A model generated the notes under the pieces. The model was not told the origin of the DNA, did not search any database, and worked only from the letters and a program-made list of their open reading frames with translations. A stretch of DNA of 64,000 bases from Leuctra nigra (Eukaryota > Arthropoda > Insecta > Plecoptera > Leuctridae): NCBI GenBank assembly GCA_934045905.1, contig OW203763.1, forward strand, positions 22,309,108-22,373,107, written 5' to 3'. The stretch's first letter is position 1, and every line of letters starts with the position of its first letter. The position numbers and the translations under genes were made by a program. This document shows, piece after piece, positions 47,650 to 58,409 of this stretch.

Positions 47650-48990
47650 TAAACTCAATTCAACTCATTTTATTGCTCAAATCGCCTTACTTGTTTAAGA
47701 GTCAATTGCGGTATGGCAAAGGTAAAAAATATGTTTTCAAGTAAGAGCAGTGGTTTGGCATGTGCTGTGTTTAGTGTTTCAATAAACATTTAATGTTAAT
47801 GAAAATAATGAAAATTCAGATAAGTTATCTGATATTATGGAAGCTTGGGATTTTGATATATTGTTGCTTGCCGAAGTATAATTCTTTCTCTTGCGTTTTG
47901 TTTATGAATGGGAATGGAATACTATATTTACTGCGATTGGTCTCTTGTGCTTCTGCTACCGACTACGCTTAGGCCATAAAAAAATAGTTATATAGCGTCT
48001 CTTCCACTCTAAAAATATCTGTATAGGTAATAAGAATTTAACTGTCTCTAAAATTATAGCTTTACCTAAATGGGTACACAAAACATAGATTTCACACGGA
48101 ATGCTTGTCTCTTTTTATGATTTGTAAATATTTATGTAACTTGTTGGGGTAATATTTACTAAAATTACCTTTATTTGAAATCAATGAGATATCCATTCCA
48201 TACCTTATAGCATTATCTATAAAAATCACTATTAAAAAGCACTGAGAGCTTAAAGAGTAATTTTAAATAAATATTTGAGATTTTGAAGACTGCTATAATT
48301 ATGTTAAACGTGCTCATGTGAGGTTAATACCATTGTTGTACTCCGAAATTTAGGTATTTACATGTTTTTAAACAATATACATCTAATCAAGAACAAAAAA
48401 TTATGTTTATGAATATGATACAAGGATAACAATTCAAGGATATGTTCGTTATGGAATTGCCCGCATATAACCTTACCTATACCATGCATATCAAATTATC
48501 TATTATTCGTATGTTCGCAAGATGAGTAATAATATCTTTAAAAAAGTACAATAAAAGACATAACAGCTTAGGCTTTAGTATTATTTGCCTACAATTAATT
48601 TTATTACTTGCTTACACAGTAGTAAGACTAGACAGTTTGCCGTGCATTTTACTGCACTAAGTATATAGGTACTAACTAAAGGTACTATAGGTACGTGAAT
48701 TGGTACCACGGTCAATGTGTTCTAACGTACACCTACATTAAACAATACATATGCAAATTTTATAAAATTATGATTCCTTCATTTGATTGAGATTTATACA
48801 AATATTCCCTGGACGAAATTATGCTTTATTATGAGGGCACAGATTGTACTATTACTTTTCCTACCATTTTTATACCAAGAACTGTATCAAAACTACAAAA
48901 AAGTAAAAATACATCCATTTAAAAATTAATTACCTATAGCAAGTTTCACCTAATATTACCTAATATACTATAAATTATTTCAAACTATAA
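47650..48990. other. AT-rich DNA, nothing recognised
   Basis: No exon or repeat border seen. Confidence 0.45.
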
Positions 48991-49014
48991 TATATTAATA
49001 TTTTAGATCTTATT

Positions 49015-49450
49015 TCGTGTACAGTGTACAATGCTATCACCATGACCAAATAGCAGGAAAGACCGTCGGCAGCTATTGGGCGTCGGTTCCAATACCCACA
49101 CTCAGTGCGCATGCTCAGCGGCCTTCTTTTATGACGTCACTATATCCAACATGGCCTCTCATCGAGGCACAAGGCTATAAACAGTTTCGAAATGGGCAAC
49201 CAGCCAATCCGGTCTCGGTATAAAAAACCTGGAATGGAATATATTACGGGCGTCCTTAACATTGGCTCATGGGTAGAAGGAGGGGGCGAAGAGAGGTATG
49301 CGCGCGCATACTGATGACTAAGTTAGTGGAAGCAACCTCCGCTAGGGTCGTAGCGGTGCCACTGTTCTTTTGTTGAGGGAAATAAAGTGTCGTTTGGCAA
49401 ACTTTTATGACCATACTCTCGAGGAACTGTTCTTTTTAAGTACACAGAAA
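49015..49450 (+). promoter_or_regulatory. GC-rich promoter island (gene promoter or solo LTR)
   Basis: A sharp GC-rich island holds, in order: CCAAT (49089-49093), an NRF1-like TGCGCATGC (near 49105), a perfect CRE TGACGTCA (49132-49139), CCAAT (49204-49208) and TATAAAA (49219-49225). The perfect 16-bp palindrome GTATGCGCGCGCATAC (49296-49311) and AATAAA (about 49380) follow. Spacing from CCAAT to TATA suits transcription to the right, starting near 49250. ORFs through the island (68 codons from 49017, and 40 codons from an ATG at 49192 reading MGNQPIRSRYKKPGMEY) overlap the TATA box, so they are unlikely to be expressed from it. TATA followed by AATAAA within 160 bases is also how LTRs are built. 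TGTAC near the left edge and TACACA near the right fit that weakly, but no target duplication was found. Confidence 0.5.
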
Positions 49451-49532
49451 AATGAATTGCAGTTCGTTTTTTTGTGGGTGTTATTTAAATAAATTGATGT
49501 GATTAGAAGAGTTAATGAAGTTTGTGTTAACA

Positions 49533-49578
49533 ACATAATAACATTTAATAACATATAATAACATATAATAACATACAT
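49533..49578. repeat. 10-bp AT-rich tandem repeat
   Basis: AACATATAAT-type units recur about four times. Confidence 0.8.
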
Positions 49579-49781
49579 ATTATAACAATATAATGCATAA
49601 CATACTGCATTAAAAAAAATATTATGTAAAGTTATAAATTAATGCCTAATAGTAATGGGTAAACAAAATTCTAGACCTAATAATTTATACAAATAAATCA
49701 AACCAAGTATTCTTAATTCTTGATACCTATGTACAAATTTACATTAATTATTCAAATAAAATAATATTACACATTTTCCAT

Positions 49782-50086
49782 TATATAACCAGTGGCGGCT
49801 ATTACAGTGTGCAAGGTGTGACAATTGCACACCTGATCATCCAAGAAAATTATTTAAAAGTGCTCCCTAATCCAGGAAGTAGGAAGTATAATATTTTGTC
49901 TAATCATTTTGCTCTCCAAAAGACGTAAAAATGCATCAATTTCAAACTAAAGATACAAAAAAATCCGGGGTTATGCGCCTCGGCCCCGCATCTGCTGGGG
50001 GCTCTCCTCTTAGAGTACTTTCTTCTACGTCCTTCTATGTAATTGAACACCTGTTGTAAAGCCAAATAGCCGCCACTGTATATAAC
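49782..50086. mobile_element. 289-bp hAT-type MITE
   Basis: The element proper (49790-50078) starts CAGTGGCGGCTATT and ends AATAGCCGCCACTG, a perfect 14-bp terminal inverted repeat. It is flanked by a perfect 8-bp duplication, TATATAAC (49782-49789 and 50079-50086). Both marks are diagnostic of hAT elements. The interior includes a small GC-rich stretch (CCCGCATCTGCTGGGGGCTC) and no transposase. The 75-codon minus-strand ORF crossing its right end is not a gene. The perfect duplication points to a relatively recent insertion. Confidence 0.92.
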
Positions 50087-50377
50087 CAACGTTATGCATA
50101 CTAACTTCCAATTAAATATAGATACAATCAATTTAATATATTCTCTACAAAATTATTAGATAAAATAGATACTTCCACCAACAGCACATGAATTCATACC
50201 ACAGTTCGTCTAGTTAAAATGACGACCAATTTAAAACAAATAAAACAGTTTAGGTGATGATTGATCTTATGATCTTTATTTACTTTTTAACAGTAGTGTT
50301 AACCGCTTGTCTTAGAAAGCTTTATAGGCTCATTATAATCTTATGGTCAGCCATTATTTGAGACATTATAAGAGTTG

Positions 50378-50470
50378 TATATAAACAGAGGCTCTGTGAG
50401 CACGCTTTCCGTATAGCACAAGGCACTGCCGGTCGTTAGTCATTTATTATGTGATGCACATAAAATGGTA
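50378..50470 (+). promoter_or_regulatory. TATA core promoter with short leader and ATG
   Basis: TATATAAA (50378-50385) is followed about 30 bases on by a likely start site near 50408. GGTCGT lies about 25 bases further, where a downstream promoter element would be. The leader reaches an ATG at 50465 in AAAATGG context. The ATG frame reads MVKWFLTTLFVYFYYLVNF and stops, a signal-peptide-like string. The ATG is immediately followed by GTAAAG, a possible donor. A TATA promoter, a leader of about 55 bases and a tiny first coding exon is the pattern of insect cuticle and other secreted-protein genes. No second exon could be found in the window, so the call is only a promoter candidate. Confidence 0.35.
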
Positions 50471-50689
50471 AAGTGGTTTTTAACTACGTTGTTCGTGTAT
50501 TTTTATTATTTAGTTAATTTTTAATCTATAGACTTGGTGAACATAGCTCTTTTTCGGTTTAAATAATGCTATAAATCCATAAAAGTGATATGAAAATGTA
50601 ATAAAATTGAAATTTGAAAAGGCGAGATTTATGGAGCAATGGTAAATAAAGTTGTCTAATGTTTGGACTGAGCCACCGTACCGACAAAA

Positions 50690-50815
50690 GGTTTGTAAAC
50701 AAGTTGTGGCGTTTGCCACCGAAAGCGACGTGCTAGTTGCAAGTTTTCACAGTAGATGGCATTGGAAGCGCCGTATCGCTTCTCTACTTTCAAACAGTTT
50801 TCGCGGGCCAAAATA
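50690..50815. other. GC-richer patch, possible regulatory DNA
   Basis: CACCGAAAGCGACGTGC to AGTTTTCGCGGGCC is GC-richer than its surroundings. It lies at the start of a 69-codon minus-strand ORF (50510-50719, MANATTCLQTFCRYGGSVQT...). It could be the promoter side of a minus-strand transcript, but there is no TATA, splice or homology support. Confidence 0.2.
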
Positions 50816-51346
50816 GAATCATAGAATTTAGAGAATTATGGAAGCATTGTGCATACAGCAGAATAATGTTGTGATGAAAGTAATAGGCATACTATTAACT
50901 ATCTTTCATTTATAGTAATACTACTTAATGCAAATCAATGTGGTACCTAACATATATTGTGGTACCTTATTTTTATAACCATGCATTTACGTAACTCCAT
51001 GAAGTACTGTTATAAATCCATGAATGTACGTTTAAGAAACTAGCAACTCTTGCACCTACACCAGTATACTACCTAATAGTAGTAAAAACAAGACAGAAAA
51101 TTATAAACACATCACAATATTTAACGTAACAAGACGAACGGAGATCTAAGTATACCTATCTCGGAAATATTGTGCTTTTTAATATTCTTTCTTGTTTTTA
51201 CTATAGCACTGTCGATTTGCAGGCGTAGTACAAGGCATTATTTCAGAATAAAATATATTCTAAGTCTACCTTTTGCTATAAAACTCTGAGCCTTGAGAAA
51301 AATACAAAATGATCGTGGACTGCTGGTCCTGTTCCGTAATAATCAA

Positions 51347-51486
51347 TGCTTGTTATTAGCATTATGAAATGAGAGGTTAGTGAGACAAGAGATCGTTTGG
51401 ACTGTCTTCTGATAGTGCAATCTAAAATTTTTCAGTCAATCAGATGTATTCAGCGATCATTTTAAGTTGTTCCAAGTGAAAGTATA
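51347..51486 (+). repeat. Dispersed repeat, copy B
   Basis: Diverged partner of the 42.85-43.00 kb segment in the same orientation, as judged by shared ordered words. The neighbouring 50.82-51.34 and 51.49-52.03 kb are AT-rich with nothing seen. Confidence 0.65.
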
Positions 51487-52214
51487 CACAAACGCTTAGG
51501 CAAAAAATAATAATTTCAACTTAAGGATCTAACTTTCTCTGCGGTTTATTAGTTACATTTGAATATTTAATCCTTAAGATTAAAATATTCAAAGATAAAA
51601 ACCCTAATGTATGTAGGACATTGTCACTGTCAGATCATTTATTTATAGTTTAGTTATATTTTCATTAAATCCGTATCGAGTTGGCGATACGCAACTCACC
51701 GTTTCTCTGATCAAATTGACATTTTGCACACTTACTAGTTTACAGTGTATGGGATAAAAAAATGAAAAAATTACTTCTGATTGTTTGAAAAATTATAATA
51801 AATATTTCGATGAAGTCATCTTCAGAACCTATTGAAATTTTAAGATTTTTACATCTCTTTCTTCACAGTTTGCCAAAATAATGATAGACTATTTATGTTT
51901 ATAAAGCTCACTGTGTGGAAACCCCACGTTTCCATAATATCATCCTTGATATCCTAAGTATCATCTAATGAACAATTTTGTCTTCTTGTATATTCATGAA
52001 TTGAACACGTACGCCATCTGGCATCATTTCAATAAACGAATGGCCAACAATGGAAATCGTACTCGGTGTATGTCGCGGGGGGAGGGGCAGGAAATCTCGC
52101 GGCCGCTAAAATGTTTTTGATTGACAGGTGGAAAGGGTGAAGAGGTAAATTAGTGATTCATCACGAGAACAGGAGTCGCTGATTATACTTTGTTGACAGT
52201 GTTTGTGCGTGTGT

Positions 52215-52507
52215 TTAGCCAGAACTATTTGACTTCAAATCAGAGATATTTCAACTTCATGCCGTCCGCCAACCTCGGCGGCATCAACCACGTTCACTTT
52301 TCTCTGCACACCGCCACCGGAGACTTTTCAGGCATTCAGCCGCCATCGCGTCAGTCAGGCAGGGCGCTTGTGCCTAACAAGCCTAGCTGCCTGACGCACC
52401 GATGGCGGCTGAATGCCTGAAGGTCTCCGGTGTGCAGAGAAAACTGGACATGGCTGATGCCGCCGTGGTTGGCGGACGGCACGTATGTTAAAAAAACTTC
52501 TGGCTAA
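52215..52507. repeat. Foldback with two coding-like arms
   Basis: TTAGCCAGAA (52215-52224) is mirrored by TTCTGGCTAA (52498-52507). The main arms, 52261-52357 and about 52388-52480, are about 85-90% identical inverted copies starting GCCGTCCGCCAACC and ending GGTTGGCGGACGGC. The loop is about 30 bases (GGGCGCTTGTGCCTAACAAG...). Outer spacers of 36 and 17 bases have diverged. Both arms, each read from its own strand, give the same kind of peptide: left MPSANLGGINHVHFSLHTAT, right VPSANHGGISHVQFSLHTGD. The island 52.05-52.48 kb is strongly GC-rich and begins with a CGCGGCCGC site. It could be an inverted duplication of an exon or a non-autonomous foldback element. Confidence 0.75.
52218..52420 (+). 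CDS. Candidate exon on left arm of the foldback, unknown product
   Basis: An acceptor-like TTTGTGCGTGTGTTTAG precedes 52218. The open frame reads QNYLTSNQRYFNF, then MPSANLGGINHVHFSLHTAT and GDFSGIQPPSRQSGRA. It runs across the loop into the other arm and ends at a TGA at 52418-52420. The first ATG is at 52259. The composition is protein-like, but the last third is read through the inverted arm, so a real product would more likely end or splice before that. On the minus strand a 92-codon ORF (52355-52633) with ATG covers the right arm. I do not recognise the peptide. It may equally be a transposon-borne frame. Confidence 0.22.
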
Positions 52508-52867
52508 ATACATGAACATAGCCGAGAATTCTAATGAAAGTTTACTATTTACTTCGCTTCTTTCACGGTATACCTTGATCTGAGGGCATGTTGTGGTGGG
52601 TAACCTATAATCACTATAATCAAATGAATTCATGTCATGATCTCACTTTGAAGAAGAGGTGTTGGACCCTCCCTGACCGATGAATCTTATCAATCATACT
52701 GAGAAGATAACTCTGGTATCTGAGATACTTAACCATAACTGATGTTCTTGCAGTTGCGTTGATGTTGAGCAGTAACATAGCTTTGCTCGAGCACTGATTA
52801 TTTAGATTTTGACACATTTTACTACTACTCTTATATTCGCAAACAACGGTTTAATTTCTGTATCACA

Positions 52868-53012
52868 GAGGTAGAAGGGCGGAAGTCAATTTTTCTCGAT
52901 TTTGCTTTGAATACGTTTTGAATGATGTATAAACAAGCTCCATCAATTGGCATTACACTGATGTCAACACCGAACAGTTTTGTACCCCGGAGGTAGAAGG
53001 CCGGAAGTCAAT
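52868..53012 (+). repeat. 23-bp direct repeat pair
   Basis: GAGGTAGAAGG, then G/C, then CGGAAGTCAAT occurs at 52868-52890 and 52990-53012 with a single mismatch, 122 bases apart. The intervening bases are not visibly duplicated. Confidence 0.85.
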
Positions 53013-53126
53013 GTAAATTATTCTTGAGGTGATCTCATAAACCAGTAGGTGGGTTCATCCACTTATTTGTAATGGTGACATGAGTCATTGTTTAAGAGTA
53101 CAGGTACTTCAATAATATCTGGTTAT

Positions 53127-53165
53127 CTGGATAATCTGGATCTGGATAATCTGGATCTGGATAAT
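53127..53165 (+). repeat. 15-bp tandem repeat, 2.6 copies
   Basis: CTGGATAATCTGGAT is repeated exactly, followed by a partial third unit. Confidence 0.9.
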
Positions 53166-53363
53166 ATCCACATTGTGCAACGCAAAATCAAGAAAATGGT
53201 AATGTATTCCAATCTTAGTCAACTTTCAACTAAAGGTCAATATAAATTATACTGAATTGTTTGACGGATTGGCATTTGTCACTGCGGTTTATATTGAAAG
53301 AATATTGATTACTCTTTGGGAAACTACAAAAACATAGTACACAGGAAAATTGCATTAAACAGA

Positions 53364-53610
53364 AGAGCAAGTTGACTCAGTGGTAACGCCGCGTATCTCT
53401 CTGCAGGATTTGCACTCCTGAAGCTCGAATCGATTCCAGCGACCTTGTTCCTGACTGCAGTATTTTCATGGGTTTCCTTATAGTTGAGGAACAATGATGG
53501 GAAATATTCTACTAATATGCCGCGGACACAATTCCCACCATCCAACCTATAGTATTCTTCATGATCATCTCCAAATCATCGTCATCATCATCGTCATCAG
53601 CATCATCATA
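53364..53610 (+). repeat. tRNA-derived SINE with (ATC)n tail
   Basis: Box A (GTTGACTCAGTGGTAACGCC) and box B (GCTCGAATCGATTCC) lie at tRNA spacing. The body has CATGGGTTTCCTTATAG, and the core TTCTACTAATATGCCGCG leads to CAATTCCCACCATCC. The element ends in an (ATC)n tract (about 53576-53610). The core TTCTACTAATA...CCACCNTCC is shared with the minus-strand repeat at 58.5 kb. A 73-codon minus-strand ORF inside is a by-product. Confidence 0.7.
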
Positions 53611-54045
53611 CTATTTGTCCAGAGAAATACCAATTGAGGGGGTGGGGGGAAAACTTTAGGTGTAATAAGAATCAATGATACATGAGGGAGGATTTTTGCT
53701 TGAATCTCATAATATTGGCTTTGGCTCGTGTTTTGCCATGTTTTGGCATAGGTATGTTAGTTTTCCTCCCCATTGTAAAAACACGTAGCCAAAACAGTGT
53801 GGATCAAAAACAGCTCTATTTGAAGTCGTATTTTGCCTGAAAGATCCATTAAAATGTGAGAGAAAATTTCAATTATTATTCATGAAACCGTTTTTGGTTC
53901 TCATTTTAGGAGCTCGTTCAATCAAAATGCGACCCAAAACTTATGGAGCTGATTTGATGCACACTATTTTGGCTCTTTTTCCAGTATAAAGTCCTTCAAT
54001 TAAATTATCAGTTTGGATTTTAAACTATTACAAATTCAATTCAAA

Positions 54046-54479
54046 AATAATAGGGAAGTCTCATGAAATTTTATTCTAGTAAATTTCTATAAATAAACAC
54101 AAATAATAATGACAAATACACTTATTACCTGTGAAATCTTAAATTTTCATTCATAAAAATCGAGTTCAAATATCATATGATTTTTGGCGGGAAAAACGGC
54201 CTTTAACAAGAATCAGAACTGTGATGTCATTTCCAAGTCTTGAACATTGTGTTGACATGGGGATTCCCTTGTTGCCATGGCAATATAGCAAACTGTGATG
54301 TCATTGCCAATTTTCCTGTTTTTAAATGAGAGGAGATCTATCAAATTTTGTAAATTAATTACATGAGAACTATTCGTCCAACAACAAAAATAATACCACA
54401 TCTGTGATCAGCAACATCTCAACTTTCATAAAATAAATATTATTCTGAATTCTAATCTTCACGAGACTTCCCTATTATT
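54046..54479. mobile_element. 434-bp inverted-repeat element
   Basis: The ends are a 22-bp inverted repeat with one mismatch, AATAATAGGGAAGTCTCATGAA and its mirror ending GAGACTTCCCTATTATT. If the true terminus is GGGAAGTCTC, both sides are flanked by TA. The interior repeats AACTGTGATGTCATT at about 54208 and 54291, and carries an X-box-like GTTGCCATGGCAAT (54271-54284). A 62-codon minus-strand ORF overlaps. No transposase is present, so it is called MITE-like. Confidence 0.6.
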
Positions 54480-55085
54480 TAGTGGAAATGTTGATAATGT
54501 ATTGGTAGGGTCACATTCAAAAGAAGCCAGCCATAGGGGTCCCTATTAGCTTGCATTGGCAGGCAAACCGCAGTACACAGATGACCGTATATTGGTCTAC
54601 CCTCCTGCAATAGAAGGAGGGGAGTCAGATCATGACATAATATAATCATTATCTTTGCCGGAGGTTAGGCAAACCAAATGACCTCTATGCATTTGGGTTG
54701 TTTGGAGTCTAGACTGCGAAGTAATGGACGTGACTGTTTAGTTTTAGTATGAAATGATAGTTTGTAGGTAACTGTAGAAAATATATAGGAAATTTTGTGC
54801 AATTGCATATAATTGTGAAACTAAATAGACACTATATAGAATATGGAAGTGAGGACCGAAAAAATTGTAATATAATTGAAAAACCTGTTATAATTTTTTC
54901 GTTATGATGTCTTCAAACTCTGGCATCCGGAAAAGAGTTATCTTTCATCATAATATTTTCCAACTTGATTTAGTAAACCAATAACTTAATATGAAAAAGT
55001 CCTAATTCTGTTGAATCAGTTGGCAACATTAAAAAAAAAACAGTTATTATAGAAGTCGTTAAGTCGTGGCTTCTATACGTACGCA

Positions 55086-55175
55086 ATGAGTGAAGCAGAG
55101 GTAATTTGGTTGATGGTTGGCTGGACGATGTCCAACTTCAGAGCATCAAATGCATTTTATAGATGTCTCCTCATG
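55086..55175 (+). CDS. Candidate first coding exon, unknown gene
   Basis: ATG at 55086 opens 30 codons, MSEAEVIWLMVGWTMSNFRA then SNAFYRCLLM. They end exactly at a strong donor, CTCATG followed by GTAAGT (55176-55181). After the donor the frame stops within five codons, as expected of an intron. The peptide has an acidic start and a hydrophobic WLMVGW stretch; I do not recognise it. The leader just upstream (GTCGTTAAGTCGTGGCTTC) is GC-richer than the rest. An earlier donor-like GTAATT within the frame is weaker. No downstream exon was identified. Confidence 0.28.
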
Positions 55176-55189
55176 GTAAGTCATGAATA

Positions 55190-58100
55190 GTAAATCATTC
55201 ACACTCAAATGTGCGTCCATAAATCACAATGCAATTCTTTATACGATGCAAACAAATGATATTCTTCGGTTAAGAAATTATTCAGTAAAATGTTATGTTG
55301 TGAAAGACTGCTCATTATATCTATGGCAAGCTCGTTATTGGATTCTTTGGTTTGTATAAGCATTAAAATAAAGACAAAATGGTTCCAGAATTTCTAACAT
55401 TCTGTCTTTTACATTCCGTAAATACTTTTGACTTGACCACAAAGCTATTTCCATATAAACGGCTGTATTTTCCGCAGTCAAAGAAAATATTTCTTATATT
55501 TTAATTTTGTATTGTTAAATTTGTTAAACGTAGTTCTATTAGAATGTTAATTTCCATGGTGATGAATTAAATGACACAAGAGTACAATTTTAATTAACAT
55601 GATGGTGAAATGTCAGTTGAGGCATTATTTCTGCCCAATCTATAAATACCAATCAATAAAATGAGACATAATTTATGTTTCACAAAGAATTAAACCAAAA
55701 CTAATATACAAGTGATTTCTTCAAAGCCATTCTTAATATGAACTATGAGCTATGAACATGAATATATGGTTTTCAAGGATTTAAAGTGGACCCAGTGCTC
55801 CAGATTTGGTGCTTAGAGTTCGCTGTAATTAATACATATTTCTGATGAAACCTCAAACAACAGCAAAAACCATTATATCTTACCGTATGCTGTTCTTAAT
55901 TAAAGTTCCAATTAAACTATGCCAAAATAATTAATATTTGTAGTGCAACGTTGTCAGATTTATGGTAAATTTCTCACATTATACAAATTTTCTTTCTTAT
56001 TTGACCGGTGACCCTATATTTTCAAACGGCAATCTTATTCTAAATATTATTATATGTATCTTTATTTGTGACTATTTTCAATATTTTGTCATTCCTCTTG
56101 TGGTTTTAGGAGCAATTAAAGGCCAATATTACTGGACGATTTCAAGTCTCCCTGTGTTATCTTATGGGGAAAAGTGATCTTTAATCAAGAATATCTCATT
56201 ATTTCATACGGTAAGATACAAATATTTTTTGCTGGTTGTATGAATAATCTTTGTTATGTATTACAACAAATTCTCATTCCTATGACGTAATCCTGGCACC
56301 CCCTTAATACTTTAAATTGCAAACATAACAAAATATACCTATACACACACTCTTGATTGAATGTTTAAATAAAGTGTAGCTGTCAGCTTGATCTGTCTCA
56401 AAACAATAGATAATTAATTTATCAATTACAAATCAATCACAATTTGTCAATCATAAAATCATTTGAAAGTACTACTTCCCAGTCTCGATTAATTTCATAG
56501 AACCCGTTAGATTATTCACACCTCTTCTTTTAACTAATCGTATACTTTACAGACAAAAAGGACATAATTTACATTGAAATGAAAGTCAAGATCGTTTAAT
56601 TACTAAATAAACTAAACTACAGTAATGAATAAAACTTAATAAATAATTTTAAGAAACTTTGAAGCTATTTTTTATAAACCAAGTATTAACCTCTACATTG
56701 TAAAATGCAATTTTTTGTGAACTTATCATTATTATACACAATGACTATGTAGGTACTATAAAGTATTATATCTAGATTATATTTTTTTTAAATGTATCCT
56801 AAATCACAGGTAATAGCATGTAAATAAATAGGTGCCTTGAAAGTCAAGAAAGTGTCGGTAGAGTGAGCCACAAATCGGTTTCGATTCGATATGGATTTTA
56901 TGTTGAACTCCCTGACCCTGCATATTGGTATTTATTTATCCGTTTTATGTTGGGAAAATGTTCATTGTTTTGATAAATCTTAGTTAAATAAATAAGTATT
57001 ACAAGAGGTAATGGGAAATAACACGAATTGTGGAAAATGAGACAAAAATGAGATGCATTTGTGGATTCTGATTGTGAAAATCCTAATGACAATTAGTTTG
57101 GCAGTCTAAATACTGTTTGCTAGGGATTGTGAAGAATTGAAATGATCGAATTTAATTTGAGAATAACACACAATGCAACTAGGGAGTTCATTTGAATTTT
57201 TAGAAGTTTTACCTCAGTATTAAATAATGTAGATTATTTTATTTTCATCATAGCTTCAAAAAATGTGTATACCTAACTCTAAAACTTAATCTATGTTAAT
57301 TCAAATAGTAATAAAACCTAGAAATTGGACGTCTTTTAATATGTTCTTATCAACCATTCTGTTTGTCTCTCATAGCATAGGCAAATAATAAATTCATTCA
57401 CTTTATAGGTATTCAATTTAACATTATCAAGATGACATTTACTGTGTTACTTACCTTCTTTAACACAAGTTATACTTATTAGGTATAATATACTTATACC
57501 TGCATTCAGCCATCTAATCAATGTAAACAATAATATCTCTTTGCTTTAAACCGGTTTTATCTTACCTTAATGACGAAAATTTTAAGCATTTAAATAAAAT
57601 AAAATTGTCATCTAACTGATTAATATAGACTCATTACCAGACCACCCAAAGAGAATGCTGGATTAAAAATAAAATTTTATATATGGATTTAGATTTGTAA
57701 TGGTTATAAAATAATCTAATATCTTGTTTTAGGATTTTTAAAAATATTTTCAGTACTATTTTCTATATTATCGAATATATTGAAATGTTAAGTCATATTG
57801 TGTATTGTGGTTTACAAAGATTTGGAATTCTTCAAATGAGTATTTTGTGTGGTACATTTTCAAGTTCTCCAAGGCCAGGAAATACAATGATCACTAAATA
57901 TTCGACGATGTCATAACAAAATGCCCTCGTGACCTCGTATATAATGGGAACCATTCCAGAATTTGTGGGAGAAATCAAGTAAACATATTAGCAGAATGTA
58001 TGAGCTGTGGGATGTAAGACTGCGAGTTGTTCTCTACGTAGGATCTTGCAAGTTCTACTTTATTGTTAAAATCGTATATAGCCTTATTTATGATTGTTGT

Positions 58101-58405
58101 TTAAAGACGATTCGATAACTTTGTACCAATTACCATAAAGAAAGCCTATTACACTTGTATGTAAATGCGTACATATGATGTGACATGATGTGTATAGGAC
58201 ATGTGTATGATGATGAGATTTGATGATTTGAAGATGATGCAGAGGTAAGAAGGTGCGAAGGACGTGGTAGTGGAATATTGTAAGAAACATTTTCTTTTCT
58301 TCTCCATTTAGGGAAAACACGAAACGAATGTATAAGCAATGATAATAGAACCAGGGCATGTTGAGTGCATAGACCAGAGCGGGAAAATATGAGAATCATT
58401 ACATT
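55190..58405. other. AT-rich DNA, nothing recognised
   Basis: Only short AT-rich ORFs (for example 55962, 71 codons). No repeat borders or exon-like blocks were seen. Confidence 0.45.
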
Positions 58406-58409
58406 CTCT

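Noticed and set aside
53364..53440. tRNA gene
   Set aside because: Same reason: boxes at the right spacing but no cloverleaf, and a SINE core and tail follow.
58084..58399. Overlapping 89- and 91-codon minus-strand ORFs
   Set aside because: His/Ser-rich strings from a GATG-type simple sequence next to a SINE; the two frames shadow each other.
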